Source: Actinomadura alba | Lineage (GTDB): Bacteria > Actinomycetota > Actinomycetes > Streptosporangiales > Streptosporangiaceae | Length of the DNA stretch: 50,362 nt | NCBI RefSeq assembly: GCF_014323705.1 | Contig: NZ_JABVEC010000048.1 | Span: forward strand, 1 to 50,362 | Direction of reading: 5' to 3' | Shown here: positions 17,394 to 25,797 of the stretch, piece after piece | Layout of the letters: each line of letters begins with the position of its first letter | How positions within the stretch are numbered: the stretch's first letter is position 1 | Notes under the pieces: generated by a model | What the model was told of the DNA's origin: nothing | The model's input: only the letters and a program-made list of their open reading frames with translations | Database searches by the model: none | Position numbers and translations under genes: made by a program

Positions 17394-17663
17394 TCAGCAG
17401 CGCTGGCGTTTCCAGACCGCGATGCACTCCGCGCAGGTGTCCAGCGGGGGGATGGACGCGTACTCCCCCCGGACGATCATGAGGGCACCACAGTAGGCGA
17501 TGACCACCGTGCCGACGGGCCGCGCCGGCGGCGCATAGCCGTGTATCACGTCCGCCGGTGGCGTTCGCGTCACGAGGACCGGCCGATAAGCCGCGATCTG
17601 CGACGTCACATTTCTACCGTACGTCGCCACCGGTTCCGCGCGCCCCACGGAGCCGGAGATCAC
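17394..17663 (-). CDS. small cysteine-containing protein, function unknown
   Basis: An 89-residue reading frame. I do not recognise a named family. The second half (VIAYCGALMIVRGEY, then PPLDTCAECIAVWKRQRC) has a Cys, a CxxC pair and a final Cys, spaced like a small zinc-binding knuckle. The pattern resembles short actinomycete proteins that have TYCG near the middle and a C-terminal CxxC. The start is uncertain: ATG 17663, or the internal GTG of VTSQIAAYRP. It is co-directional with the acyltransferase located upstream but convergent with LysR. Confidence 0.5.
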   Translation of the reverse strand: MISGSVGRAEPVATYGRNVTSQIAAYRPVLVTRTPPADVIHGYAPPARPVGTVVIAYCGALMIVRGEYASIPPLDTCAECIAVWKRQRC

Positions 17664-17711
17664 AACGGCCCGTGGGCGGCGGGAGCGCCTACTCCCTCAT
17701 CGCCCGCCCGG

Positions 17712-18878
17712 TCAGGAGGGGACTCGCGGCCCCGGGCCGCCGACGAGCTCGCCAGAGGGCTCCACCGGCTCGGCCGCCGGTCGCGGAGCCGGGACGGGCT
17801 TGGGGAAGTCGATCTCACGTGCGCGGGCCAGGGCGGCGCGCAGCCGGTCCCGCAGCCAGGCGGCGGCGGGCCGCTCCACCAGGCGATGGATCACGTACGC
17901 GAGGAGCAGCGAAGCGGCCATGACCACGGCGAGCGCCGCCCAGCGGTTCATCCCCGGGTAGATCCAGTCCAGGACCGGCAGCGCGATCTGGGAGTGCGTC
18001 AGGTAGAGCGGGTAGGTGAGGGCGCCGAGCACGGTGAGGCCGCGCCAGCTCAGCCAGCTCAGCTTCCGGATGGCGACCAGGGCCATGATGGCGAAGATGC
18101 CGGTGATGACGGCGGCAACGGCGCCGTCGGTCACCCCGGTGAAGACGTTGCCGGCTCGCCAGGCGCCCCAGTGCAGCGCCATCAGCCAGCTCACTCCGAC
18201 GAAACCCCACAGCAGCAGGGTGGACCCGAAGCGGTAGATGAGGAAGAGGGCCATGCCCGCGACGAAGTAGGCGTTCCACGTCGGGATGACGAGGACCTGC
18301 AGCAGCTTGCTCTCGCCCTCGTCGGCGTAGAGGCCGAGGAACAGCCAGGCGGTCATGAACATGATGCAGCGGCGGTAGGTGAGCCCCACGGCCGCCAGCA
18401 GCGCGATGAGCACGTAGAAGTGCAGTTCGACCCAGAGGGTCCAGAAGACCGCGTCGACGTTGCCGGTGCCGAGACCGCCCTGCAGCATGGTGAGGTTGGG
18501 CAGGACCAGACCCGGTTTTCCCTTCCCGAGCCCCGTCGCCAGGTAGATCACCAGACCCAGCAGGACCGCGGCCCAGTACGCCGGCATCAGGCGGACGATC
18601 CGTGAGACGCCGAACTCCCCCGCCGTCCGGCCCCAGACGCTCATCAGGATGACGAACCCCGAGATCACGAAGAACAGGTCGACGCCCAGGTAGCCGTACC
18701 GGGTCACCTCGCCGAGGAGGGGGAAGATGTCACGCGACGGGTCCGGCCACGCGCCTCCACCCCCGAACCCGGTGAAGTGAAACAGCAGGACGGCTAGCGC
18801 CGCGGCGAACCGCAGCAGGTCCAGTTCCCTCATACGTTCCATCCGCACCGGGGAACCCTGGCGTTCCGGTGTGTCCAT
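17712..18878 (-). CDS. AT3-family membrane acyltransferase
   Basis: A ~388-residue acyltransferase-3 protein with about ten membrane helices, expected to move an acyl group (often acetyl) onto an extracytoplasmic sugar or lipid. It opens RMRELDLLRFAAALAVLLFHFTGFG with the essential His, then GYLGVDLFFVISGFVILMS and the Arg of SRIVRLMPAYW. The C-terminal tail is cytoplasmic, Pro/Glu-rich. ATG 18878 (MDTPERQG) is chosen; ATG 18914 is possible. An SGNH-hydrolase lipoprotein is divergent; AT3 and SGNH domains often act together in O-acylation, here as separate genes. Confidence 0.9.
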   Translation of the reverse strand: MDTPERQGSPVRMERMRELDLLRFAAALAVLLFHFTGFGGGGAWPDPSRDIFPLLGEVTRYGYLGVDLFFVISGFVILMSVWGRTAGEFGVSRIVRLMPAYWAAVLLGLVIYLATGLGKGKPGLVLPNLTMLQGGLGTGNVDAVFWTLWVELHFYVLIALLAAVGLTYRRCIMFMTAWLFLGLYADEGESKLLQVLVIPTWNAYFVAGMALFLIYRFGSTLLLWGFVGVSWLMALHWGAWRAGNVFTGVTDGAVAAVITGIFAIMALVAIRKLSWLSWRGLTVLGALTYPLYLTHSQIALPVLDWIYPGMNRWAALAVVMAASLLLAYVIHRLVERPAAAWLRDRLRAALARAREIDFPKPVPAPRPAAEPVEPSGELVGGPGPRVPS

Positions 18879-18983
18879 CCGGCCACGGTGCCATGACGTG
18901 CGGGTAAACGCCACGCGTACGAAAACCGTGATCGGATTAGTCGGTAGGATTCGGCCCGTACCTGGGGAATCGGTGGTCCGTTG

Positions 18984-19721
18984 ATGACATTCGGGGTCAG
19001 GCTTCGTGCTGCGCTGCTCTCCTTGCCGGCCACGATGACCCTCGCCGCCTGCAGCATCTCCAACGCCGCCTCGGACGACCGGCCCACGCCCCGGCCGTCG
19101 ACGCCGGCCCGTACGTCGGTCGTCATGTTCCTCGGCGACAGCTACACGGCGGGCGGGCGGGAGAGCCCGCCCGCCCGCACCTACGCCGCCGACACCGCGC
19201 GGCTGCTCCGCTGGCAGGTCATCGTCGGGGGCCGGGGCGGCACCGGGTTCGCGACCCCCGGGAGCAAGCGGGAGCCGTTCGCGGCCCTGTTCGAGCGGCA
19301 GCTCTCATGGCGACCGCCCCCGGACATGCTGATCGTGTCCGGGGGGCACAACGACCGGAACAGACCCCCGGCGCAGGTCGGCACCGCCGCCCGGGATCTG
19401 CTCTTCCGGGTCAAGGCGCGCTGGCCGGGCACCCACCTGGTGCTGCTGGGCCCGATGTGGGGCACCGGCACACCCGAACCCTCCGTGCTGCGCATCCGCG
19501 ACGCGCTCGAGGGCGTGGCCCACGAGGTCGGCATCCCCTTCATCGATCCGCTCCGCGAGCAGTGGATCACCGGCGACCTCCGCGACGGCACCGGCAACGC
19601 GCCCCACTACATCTTGCGCGACCGGGTCCACCCGACGCCTGCGGGCCACCGTTACATCGCCACACGCCTCGCCGCCGACCTCGAGAGGCTCGACCTCGCT
19701 CATCCCGTGCGCCGCCCCTGA
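18984..19721 (+). CDS. SGNH/GDSL hydrolase lipoprotein
   Basis: A ~245-residue exported SGNH-fold esterase. Signal peptide and lipobox LAAC with Cys near residue 23, then a Thr/Pro-rich linker. Catalytic blocks: MFLGDSYTAGG (nucleophile Ser), GGRGGTGF (block II Gly), VSGGHNDRN (block III Asn) and DRVHPTPAGHRY (Asp/His). ATG 18984 follows an in-frame TTG at 18981. Divergent from the AT3 acyltransferase (105-nt gap), with which it may cooperate in modifying a surface glycan. Convergent with egtD. Confidence 0.9.
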   Translation: MTFGVRLRAALLSLPATMTLAACSISNAASDDRPTPRPSTPARTSVVMFLGDSYTAGGRESPPARTYAADTARLLRWQVIVGGRGGTGFATPGSKREPFAALFERQLSWRPPPDMLIVSGGHNDRNRPPAQVGTAARDLLFRVKARWPGTHLVLLGPMWGTGTPEPSVLRIRDALEGVAHEVGIPFIDPLREQWITGDLRDGTGNAPHYILRDRVHPTPAGHRYIATRLAADLERLDLAHPVRRP

Positions 19722-19733
19722 CCTGCGGGCGCG

Positions 19734-20687
19734 TCAGGCCGCGGGGCCGGCCAGGACGAGGGCGAAGTCTCCCGCCGCGTCGGTCCAGCACCGGTCGAGG
19801 GTGAGCGCGGCCGCTCCCAGCTCGGCCCGTAGCCGCTCCTCGCGGAACTTCGAAGAGATCTCGGTGCGCATCTCCTCTCCCTCGGCGAACCGGACCGTGA
19901 GGTCGAGCGCCTCGATCCGTACGGTCTGGTCGGCGGCCGAGCGCAGGCGCATCTCGACCCACTCGTTCTGCGCGTCCCAGACGGCGACGTGTTCGTAGGC
20001 CTCCGCGACGAAGTCGCCGCCGAGCCTGCTGTTGATCACGCGGAGAACGTTGCGGTTGAACTCTGCCGTGACCCCGAACGAGTCGTCGTAGGCCCGGACC
20101 AGCCGGTCCTCCTCCTTGATCAGGTCCGCGCCGAACAGCAGCGTGTCGCCGGGCGCCATCGTCTCGCGCAGCCCCTGCAGGAAGTGGATCCGCTGCGCGG
20201 GGAGCATGTTGCCGATCGTGCCGCCGAGGAAGGCGATGAGCCTCTTGCCCCCGGTCGGCAGCAGGTCCAGGTGCTGTTCGTAGTCGGCCACCACCGCCCG
20301 TACGGTGAGCGCCGGGTAGTCGTGCGCGATCTGATCCGCCGCCGCGATGAGGAAGTCACCGCTCACGTCGACGGGCACGTAGTCGCTGAGCGTGCCCCCG
20401 AGCGCGTCGAGCAGGATCCGGGTCTTCTCCCCCGAACCCGCGCCCAGCTCGAGAAGGGTGTCCACGCGCGTCGCGATGGCGATCTCGGGGGCGCGTTCGG
20501 CGAGGATGGCGCGCTCGGCCCGGGTCGGGTAGTACTCCGGCAGCCGGGTGATGTCCTCGAACAGGGCACTCCCCCGCTCGTCGTAGAACCACTTGGCGGG
20601 AAGTGTCTTCGGCTCACCGGTCAGCCCATCCATCACGTCCTGCCGCAGGGCCTTCTCAAGGTCGTCGGCGGTCAGAAAACGATCCAT
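19734..20687 (-). CDS. egtD: L-histidine N-alpha-trimethyltransferase
   Basis: EgtD uses three S-adenosylmethionine to convert histidine to hercynine, the first committed step toward ergothioneine. The 317-residue product has the family features: TLPAKWFYDERGSALFEDITRLPEYYPTRAE near the N-terminus, the SAM-binding LLELGAGSGEKTRILL, YVPVDVSGDFL, LIAFLGGTIGNMLP, the histidine-contact region EFNRNVLRVIN, and C-terminal EMRTEISSKF with the Glu/Ser pair that holds the imidazole. ATG 20687 has AAGGAGAAA at 8 nt; longer starts reach into the egtC gap. Fourth and last gene of egtABCD. Confidence 0.97.
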   Translation of the reverse strand: MDRFLTADDLEKALRQDVMDGLTGEPKTLPAKWFYDERGSALFEDITRLPEYYPTRAERAILAERAPEIAIATRVDTLLELGAGSGEKTRILLDALGGTLSDYVPVDVSGDFLIAAADQIAHDYPALTVRAVVADYEQHLDLLPTGGKRLIAFLGGTIGNMLPAQRIHFLQGLRETMAPGDTLLFGADLIKEEDRLVRAYDDSFGVTAEFNRNVLRVINSRLGGDFVAEAYEHVAVWDAQNEWVEMRLRSAADQTVRIEALDLTVRFAEGEEMRTEISSKFREERLRAELGAAALTLDRCWTDAAGDFALVLAGPAA

Positions 20688-20770
20688 CGGACATTTCTCC
20701 TTTGAGCGTGTGGTGAGCTGCGGAAGCAGCCGCGGTCGAGCCGCGGCTTCGCGAGAGTCCGGATCGGGCC

Positions 20771-21535
20771 TCACAGTGGCCGGATCCGTACGCCGGAGGC
20801 ATCGGCCACTATCAGCGACCGATCCGGCAGCCTTTCCCATTCCGGGTCGTCGTCGTAGGGTTCGGACGCGATCACAACCTCCTGGTCGGTGGAACGGACG
20901 AATAGCGAGTCGCCCCAGGTCGTGGCGGCGAGCGTGGAGCCGTCGGCGGCCAGCACGTTGTAGCGGCCGGGGGCCAGCCCGGAGACGGCGACGACGGCGT
21001 CCGCCAGTCCCTCGCCGAGCGGCCGCCCCGCCCGCCAGCGCCGTACGGTCAGCGCGAACAGCAGCGCCGAGTCGACGGGGGCGCGGGCGTCCGGCATTCC
21101 GGCGAGATCACCCGCGAGCTCGCGCAGCTTGGTCTCCACCCCGGCGAAGCCCTCGATGACCCCGTTGTGGCTGAACAGCCTGCCGTCGGCGCGGAACGGC
21201 TGAGCGCAGGACTCGTCGACAGGGAAGCCGACCGTCGCCGACCGGATGGCCGCGACGACGCACGACGACTCGATCACCTCCGCCACCTCGTGGAAGGAGA
21301 CGTCGGTCCAGATCGGCTGAGCGCGGCGGAACCGTCGCACCCGGTCGCCGTCGGGTGGCCGGCCTTCGCCGCGCGGGGGCGCGGCGAACCAGCCGACCCC
21401 GAAACCGTCGGCGTTCATCGTGTTGTGGAGGTTGTGCAGAGGGGCGTACGACTGGTGCTCGAGGGAGTGCGGCGGCGCGCACATCAACTCGTGCAACGTC
21501 CGGGGCGGCCCGAGGTAGCCGAGGTGGCGGCACAT
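20771..21535 (-). CDS. egtC: gamma-glutamyl-hercynylcysteine sulfoxide hydrolase
   Basis: EgtC removes glutamate from gamma-glutamyl-hercynylcysteine sulfoxide. It is a class II glutamine-amidotransferase-like Ntn hydrolase: the N-terminal MCRHLGYLG leaves Cys2 as nucleophile after Met removal. Further family features are NADGFGVGWF, AAIRSATVGFPVDESCAQPF, the SHNGVIEGF loop and DSALLFAL. Length (254) is typical. ATG 21535 overlaps the egtB stop by one base (TGATG), so the genes are coupled. The 83 nt to egtD hold its ribosome site only. Confidence 0.96.
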   Translation of the reverse strand: MCRHLGYLGPPRTLHELMCAPPHSLEHQSYAPLHNLHNTMNADGFGVGWFAAPPRGEGRPPDGDRVRRFRRAQPIWTDVSFHEVAEVIESSCVVAAIRSATVGFPVDESCAQPFRADGRLFSHNGVIEGFAGVETKLRELAGDLAGMPDARAPVDSALLFALTVRRWRAGRPLGEGLADAVVAVSGLAPGRYNVLAADGSTLAATTWGDSLFVRSTDQEVVIASEPYDDDPEWERLPDRSLIVADASGVRIRPL

Positions 21536-22953
21536 CAGCCGGCCTCCGGCCGGGTGATCCGGTGACCGGCGCCGGCGCCGGGCGGAAGGTCGCCGCCCAC
21601 CGAGCGGGCGCAGCGGAAGCCCGCGAAGATCTGCCGGCGGATCGGATGGTCCCAGTTGCGGAAGGTGCTCCTGCCGACGCTCGGGTGCGTGGCCCATGAG
21701 CCGCCGCGCAGCACCTTGTAGCCGCCGTCGTGCGGCCCGGTGGCGCCGGTGAAGAAGACCTCGGAGTACTCCCGGTACGGGAACGACCGGAACCCCGGGT
21801 AGCCGCGGAAGTCCGAGGAGGTCCACTCCCACACGTCGCCGAGCAGTTGCCGTACGCCCTGCGGCGACGCGCCCTCGGGGTGCGAGCCGACCGGCGAGGG
21901 GCGCAGAAGGCGCTGGGCGAGGTTGGCGCGGGAGGCGTCCGGCGGCTCGTCTCCCCACGGGTGCCGGCGGGACCGGCCGGTGGCCGGGTCCCAGCGGGCC
22001 GCCTTCTCCCACTCGGCCTCCGTCGGCAGCCGCTTGCCCGCCCATCGGGCGTACGCGTCCGCCTCGTACCAGCACACGTGCTGCACCGGCTCGTCGAGCG
22101 GAACCGGCTCGATCCGGCCGAAGCGGCGCCGCAGCCACTGGCCGCCCTCGCGGAACCAGAAGCCGGGGGCGCGGCGGCCGGTGCGGCGACGCCAGTCCCA
22201 GCCGTCGGGGTGCCACCAGCGCTCGTCGTCGTAGCCGCCCGCCGCCATGAAGGCCAGATGGTCGGCGCACGACACCGGCGTGGCGTCGATGAAGTAGGCG
22301 GGCAGGTCCACGATGTGCCCCGGGCGCTCGTTGTCGAGCGCCCACGGGTCGTCCGAGGTGCCCATCTCGAACGGCCCCGCCTTGATCAGCACCTCCCCGC
22401 CGCCCGCACCGGGCCACGACTCACACTCTGGTTCCGCGGCCTCGGGTGGGTCGAGAAGCACGGGAGCGGCCTTGCGGAGCTGGTGGGTGGCGAGCATGGT
22501 CTCGTCGTGCTGGTGCTCGTGCTGTACGACCATGCCGTAGACGAATCCGCCGGCGGTCAGCGGATCGTCCGGCCGGAACCGTACGGTCGCCAGCGAGTCC
22601 AGCACCTTGTCGCGGACGGTCGCGATGTAGTCGCGGGCCTCGCGGGGCGCCAGCAGCGGCAGGGTCGGGCGCTCGGCCCGGGGGTGTTCGAACGCGTCGT
22701 ACAGGCTGTCGATCTCCGGCCGCATCGGCTCGACTCCCGTCACGGCACGCAGGAGCCACAGCTCCTCGTAGTTGCCCACGTGCGCGAGGTCCCAGACGAA
22801 CGGGGACATCAGCGGGGACACCTGGGCTGTCAGTTCGGCGTCGTCCAGCGACCGGACCGTCAGGCCGAAGCTGCGGTCGCGGACGGCGAGGAGTTCGGCG
22901 GCGATCAGCTCCTTGAGCGTGTCCTCATCGGGTTGCCGGGTGGTCGGCGGCAC
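21535..22953 (-). CDS. egtB: hercynine oxygenase (sulfoxide synthase)
   Basis: EgtB is the non-haem iron enzyme that joins gamma-glutamylcysteine to the imidazole C2 of hercynine using O2. The ~472-residue product has a DinB-like N-terminal domain bearing the iron ligands (His in DLAHVGNYEELW; HxxxH in VVQHEHQHDETML) and a C-terminal FGE-sulfatase fold (IKAGPFEMG, then RLPTEAEWEKAARW, GDVWEWTSSDF, KVLRGGSWATHP and FRNWDHPIRRQIFAGFRCA). The use of gamma-glutamylcysteine is inferred from the presence of egtA and egtC. GTG 22953 is chosen, with GAGGAGG upstream, overlapping the egtA end by 29 nt; the longer ORF to 23094 translates the egtA repeats and was rejected. Confidence 0.97.
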   Translation of the reverse strand: MPPTTRQPDEDTLKELIAAELLAVRDRSFGLTVRSLDDAELTAQVSPLMSPFVWDLAHVGNYEELWLLRAVTGVEPMRPEIDSLYDAFEHPRAERPTLPLLAPREARDYIATVRDKVLDSLATVRFRPDDPLTAGGFVYGMVVQHEHQHDETMLATHQLRKAAPVLLDPPEAAEPECESWPGAGGGEVLIKAGPFEMGTSDDPWALDNERPGHIVDLPAYFIDATPVSCADHLAFMAAGGYDDERWWHPDGWDWRRRTGRRAPGFWFREGGQWLRRRFGRIEPVPLDEPVQHVCWYEADAYARWAGKRLPTEAEWEKAARWDPATGRSRRHPWGDEPPDASRANLAQRLLRPSPVGSHPEGASPQGVRQLLGDVWEWTSSDFRGYPGFRSFPYREYSEVFFTGATGPHDGGYKVLRGGSWATHPSVGRSTFRNWDHPIRRQIFAGFRCARSVGGDLPPGAGAGHRITRPEAG

Positions 22954-24214
22954 CGAAGGTCCTCCTCTGCGGTTGCGTTGAACGCGGGGACGTCGACGAC
23001 CGGGACGTTGACGACGGGGAGGTCGACGACGGGGAGACGGTGAACGCGTCAGCGAGATCGAGGTCGTCGGCGGGGCAGCGCCCGCGCTCGACATAGCGCT
23101 CGGCGTACTCGACCACGATCGGCACGAGGGCGGCCGCGCCGAGGCGGGGAAGCGCCTCGATGGCGGCGGTGAAACAGCGCCGGGCCGCGGCGGCCAGCGC
23201 CGGGTCGGTCAGGGCATCCCCGACCGCCTCGCGCCAGCACCCTGCGATGGGCCGCGTCGCCTCCTCGGCGACCTCGGTAGCCCGCGGGTCGTCGAACAGT
23301 GCCGTCGCGACGGCCATCGGCACCGGCCAGTACGGGTCGGGCACGGCGTCGATCATCCGCAGCTCCAGCCAGCCGCGCGGGCGCACCGGCGGGAACAGCG
23401 TCGACAGGTGGTAGCTCAGATCCTGCTCGGTGGGCCCGCCGGTGGGGCCGCCCTCGGTGACCCACTCGCGAAAGCTCATGCCGGGGTCGCTGATCCAGTC
23501 ACCGTCCGCGCCACGGATGAGCATGACCCGCGCGTCCAGGGCGTAGCGGCTCCACGCCTCGACCGGATCCGCTCCGGCCGGCACCGCCGTACGTCCCGCG
23601 TCGAGGCCGCTCCAGAGCGCCTGCCGCGTGGACCGCAGCCCGGTGCGGCGCCCGGCCCGCAGCGCCGAGTTGGCGAACGACGCCACCAGCACCGGCCCGA
23701 GAGAGTGCGCGAGGCGCCAGCGGCGCAGCGCGTCGTCGCGGTCCGCCCCGATGTCGAGACACACCTGCACCGACGCCGTGGTGCACATGGGGGCGAGGCC
23801 GGCCGCTCCGAAGTAGTCGCTCATGCACCGGTAGCGCGCGTCGGAGTTCTGCAGGAGCGGGCCCCGCAGCGGGTCGATGCCATGCCCGACGAGAACGACC
23901 CCGTGATCGGCCAGATGTGCCCGGATCAAAGAGAGATCGGCGGCCAGCGCCGAGTGCAGGGCACCGGGCCCGGGAAACGGCGCGGTGCTGAGCTCCAGCT
24001 GACCGCCGGGCTCATAGGTCACGCGGCTTCCGGCGGGCAGCGGCCCGGCCGCGTCCACAAGCGTGCGCAACCGGGCAAGGGGAACGTGGGCGCCCGGATC
24101 GGCGGAGTCGGCGACGAGCCACTCGGTCTCGGCTCCGACGGTGCCGGGCGGGCCGGTCTTGAAACAGACCCCGCTCACGTGCGCGTAGACATCATCAATG
24201 GTCAGCCGGGTCAC
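22925..24214 (-). CDS. egtA: glutamate-cysteine ligase of the ergothioneine pathway
   Basis: EgtA makes gamma-glutamylcysteine for EgtB. The ~429-residue protein belongs to the GCS2-type ligases: VGAETEWLV near the N-terminus, VTYEPGGQLELSTAPFPG, HGIDPLR, NSDARYRCMSDYF, MCTTASVQVCLDIG and LELRMIDAVPDPYW. GTG 24214 (VTRLTIDD) follows GGGAGGG by five nt. The C-terminal ~35 residues are odd: after DDLDLADAF the chain runs into a Ser/Thr/Pro tail built from four 15-bp DNA repeats (22976-23035), probably disordered. First gene of the egtABCD operon. The upstream hairpin at 24280-24300 may affect its expression. Confidence 0.95.
   Translation of the reverse strand: MTRLTIDDVYAHVSGVCFKTGPPGTVGAETEWLVADSADPGAHVPLARLRTLVDAAGPLPAGSRVTYEPGGQLELSTAPFPGPGALHSALAADLSLIRAHLADHGVVLVGHGIDPLRGPLLQNSDARYRCMSDYFGAAGLAPMCTTASVQVCLDIGADRDDALRRWRLAHSLGPVLVASFANSALRAGRRTGLRSTRQALWSGLDAGRTAVPAGADPVEAWSRYALDARVMLIRGADGDWISDPGMSFREWVTEGGPTGGPTEQDLSYHLSTLFPPVRPRGWLELRMIDAVPDPYWPVPMAVATALFDDPRATEVAEEATRPIAGCWREAVGDALTDPALAAAARRCFTAAIEALPRLGAAALVPIVVEYAERYVERGRCPADDLDLADAFTVSPSSTSPSSTSRSSTSPRSTQPQRRTFGAADHPATR
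22976..23035. repeat. four 15-bp tandem repeats encoding the EgtA C-terminal tail
   Basis: Units at 22976-22990, 22991-23005, 23006-23020 and 23021-23035. On the coding strand each reads about TCCCCGTCGTCGACG, translated as SPSST, SPSST, SRSST and SPRST. Unit length is a multiple of three, so copy-number change would not shift the frame. The repeats lie just upstream of the egtB ribosome site. Confidence 0.85.
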
Positions 24215-24279
24215 CGGGACCCTCCCTTCGACATGGGCCCCAGACCATTCCCAGCTGAACCGGATCAATAATCACATAC

Positions 24280-24300
24280 CACCCAAATGGATTTCGGGTG
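24280..24300. promoter_or_regulatory. inverted repeat upstream of egtA
   Basis: CACCC-AAAT-GG-ATTT-C-GGGTG is a near-perfect palindrome 66 bp upstream of the egtA start, in the 227-nt gap shared with the divergent sigma-like gene. It could be an operator or part of a promoter; no neighbouring regulator is an obvious match. Confidence 0.45.
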
Positions 24301-24441
24301 TTGGCTGCCCCGACACCTTCAGTGACATAACGTGGCGTATGCGCATCAGAGGGTGACTGGATTACCGATATGTCCCAGCTTGCACTAGTGTCCCTTTCAC
24401 CCTGGAATGTGACTGCGCGTCAGGCGATCTTGGAGGTCACG

Positions 24442-25701
24442 GTGTACGACGGCCAGGAGACGGCGCGGCCCACCGCCACAGATCCGGAACGGAACCTGCG
24501 GGAACAGGCCCTTTACGACGCGCACGCGCCCCGCCTGTACGCCTACTGCTGGTCGCTGGTCGGCGACGACGCCTCAGAAGCGCTGAAGGACACGTTCGCG
24601 GCCGTCGGCCGCCTCGGCGAGCCGCGCGGCGGCGAGCTGCTCTGGCTGTACGCGCTGGCCCGCACCGCCTGCCTGCGCCGCGGCGGGCTCGACCCGGCGT
24701 TCGGCCGGGCGCACGACCCCGACCCGCTGCGCCGGGCCGCCGGCCGCCTGCGCACTGTGCACCGCGAGGTCCTGGTCCTCTCTGCGGGCGACCGGCTCGA
24801 CGCCCCCGACATCGCCCGGCTGCTCGGCGTCGCCACCGACACCGTGCGGCAGCTGATTCAGACGGCCGGCGCCCAGCTGGAACGCGCGGTCCTCGACGCG
24901 CTCATGCACGAGCCGATGTCGGCCCGCCACGACGACGTCATCGCGGCGTTCGAGAAGGGCCGGCTGCCGGAGCTGCTGGCGCGCCGGGCTCCGGCTCAGC
25001 CGCCCGCGCTGCTCCGCGCCGAGGTGCTCCCCTTCGCCGGCCCACCGGTCACGCCGTCCCGGCCGCTGCCCGACACGCCGCCCGGCACCGCTCCGCTGCC
25101 GGCGGTCTCGCCGCAGATGCCGCTGGTCGTGATCGGCACACGCACCACGGCCACGACGGGCTACTCCGCCGGCCGGCGGACCAGGAGGATCGCCCAGACC
25201 GCCGGGCTCGCGGCGGCCGCGGCCGCCGCGGCCGGACTGTTCGCCGCGTGGCCCTCGTCCGGCGGCGATTCACCGAGCGACCAGACGGCGATGGCCCCGA
25301 GCACGAACGGATACTCCGCGTCGCTGGCCTCGACGCCGGACTACCCCGGGGCCGACCCGGGGAACACGGTGGCGGCGCCCTTCTCGCACGTCCCCGGCAT
25401 CACCCCGGTGCCGCAGCCGTCCTGGCCCGATGGCGCGGGAGGCGCGCCCAAGCCGGCATCGCCGAACGGCGACGCCCGGTCCACCGGGCGAGGCGCCACG
25501 CCGAAACCGGCCACCGTGCCGCCGCCGGTCTGGACACCTCCGGTGACCGCGACGCCGACACCGACGCCGACCGATCCGCCCAGCGATCCGCCGGAGACGC
25601 CGTCCGAGACGCCGTCCGAGACGCCGCAACCGACGCCGACCCCCTCGGCGGACCCCACGACGCCCGTGCCCGACGAGCCCGAACGCCCGGCCGTCGACTG
25701 A
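24442..25701 (+). CDS. ECF-sigma-like protein with membrane anchor and Pro/Thr-rich tail
   Basis: A ~419-residue composite. Residues ~20-80 resemble a degenerate sigma region 2 (EQALYDAHAPRLYAYCWSLVGD, then LWLYALARTACLRR); ~100-155 resemble region 4 (LRTVHREVLVLSAGDRLDAPDIARLLGVATDTVRQLI). A single hydrophobic helix follows near residue 255 (TAGLAAAAAAAAGLFAAW), after a basic RRTRR stop-transfer-like flank. The rest is a long Pro/Thr/Ser tail with repeats PTPTPTDPP and ETPSETPSETP, probably outside the cell. GTG 24442 has GGAGG 5-6 nt upstream; ATG 24370 is less likely. Divergent from egtA. Related multi-domain sigma-like proteins occur in actinomycetes, but whether this one still directs transcription is unclear. 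Confidence 0.75.
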   Translation: MYDGQETARPTATDPERNLREQALYDAHAPRLYAYCWSLVGDDASEALKDTFAAVGRLGEPRGGELLWLYALARTACLRRGGLDPAFGRAHDPDPLRRAAGRLRTVHREVLVLSAGDRLDAPDIARLLGVATDTVRQLIQTAGAQLERAVLDALMHEPMSARHDDVIAAFEKGRLPELLARRAPAQPPALLRAEVLPFAGPPVTPSRPLPDTPPGTAPLPAVSPQMPLVVIGTRTTATTGYSAGRRTRRIAQTAGLAAAAAAAAGLFAAWPSSGGDSPSDQTAMAPSTNGYSASLASTPDYPGADPGNTVAAPFSHVPGITPVPQPSWPDGAGGAPKPASPNGDARSTGRGATPKPATVPPPVWTPPVTATPTPTPTDPPSDPPETPSETPSETPQPTPTPSADPTTPVPDEPERPAVD

Positions 25702-25797
25702 CGCGCGCGACCCCGGATCCGCCGGTGCCCGGCGCGTCCGGGGTCGGAGGCCGAGGCCGGCCGAGCCGCTCCGGCAGGTCGGCGGGGAATGTGCCGG

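Noticed and set aside
16338..18605. A 755-codon plus-strand open frame
   Set aside because: Overlaps the well-supported LysR and antisense acyltransferase genes; composition is Arg/Pro/Gly-rich with no family motif.
20771..22417. A 548-codon frame joining EgtC to upstream residues
   Set aside because: The upstream half is egtB in the wrong frame; EgtC must begin MCRH so that Cys2 becomes the nucleophile.
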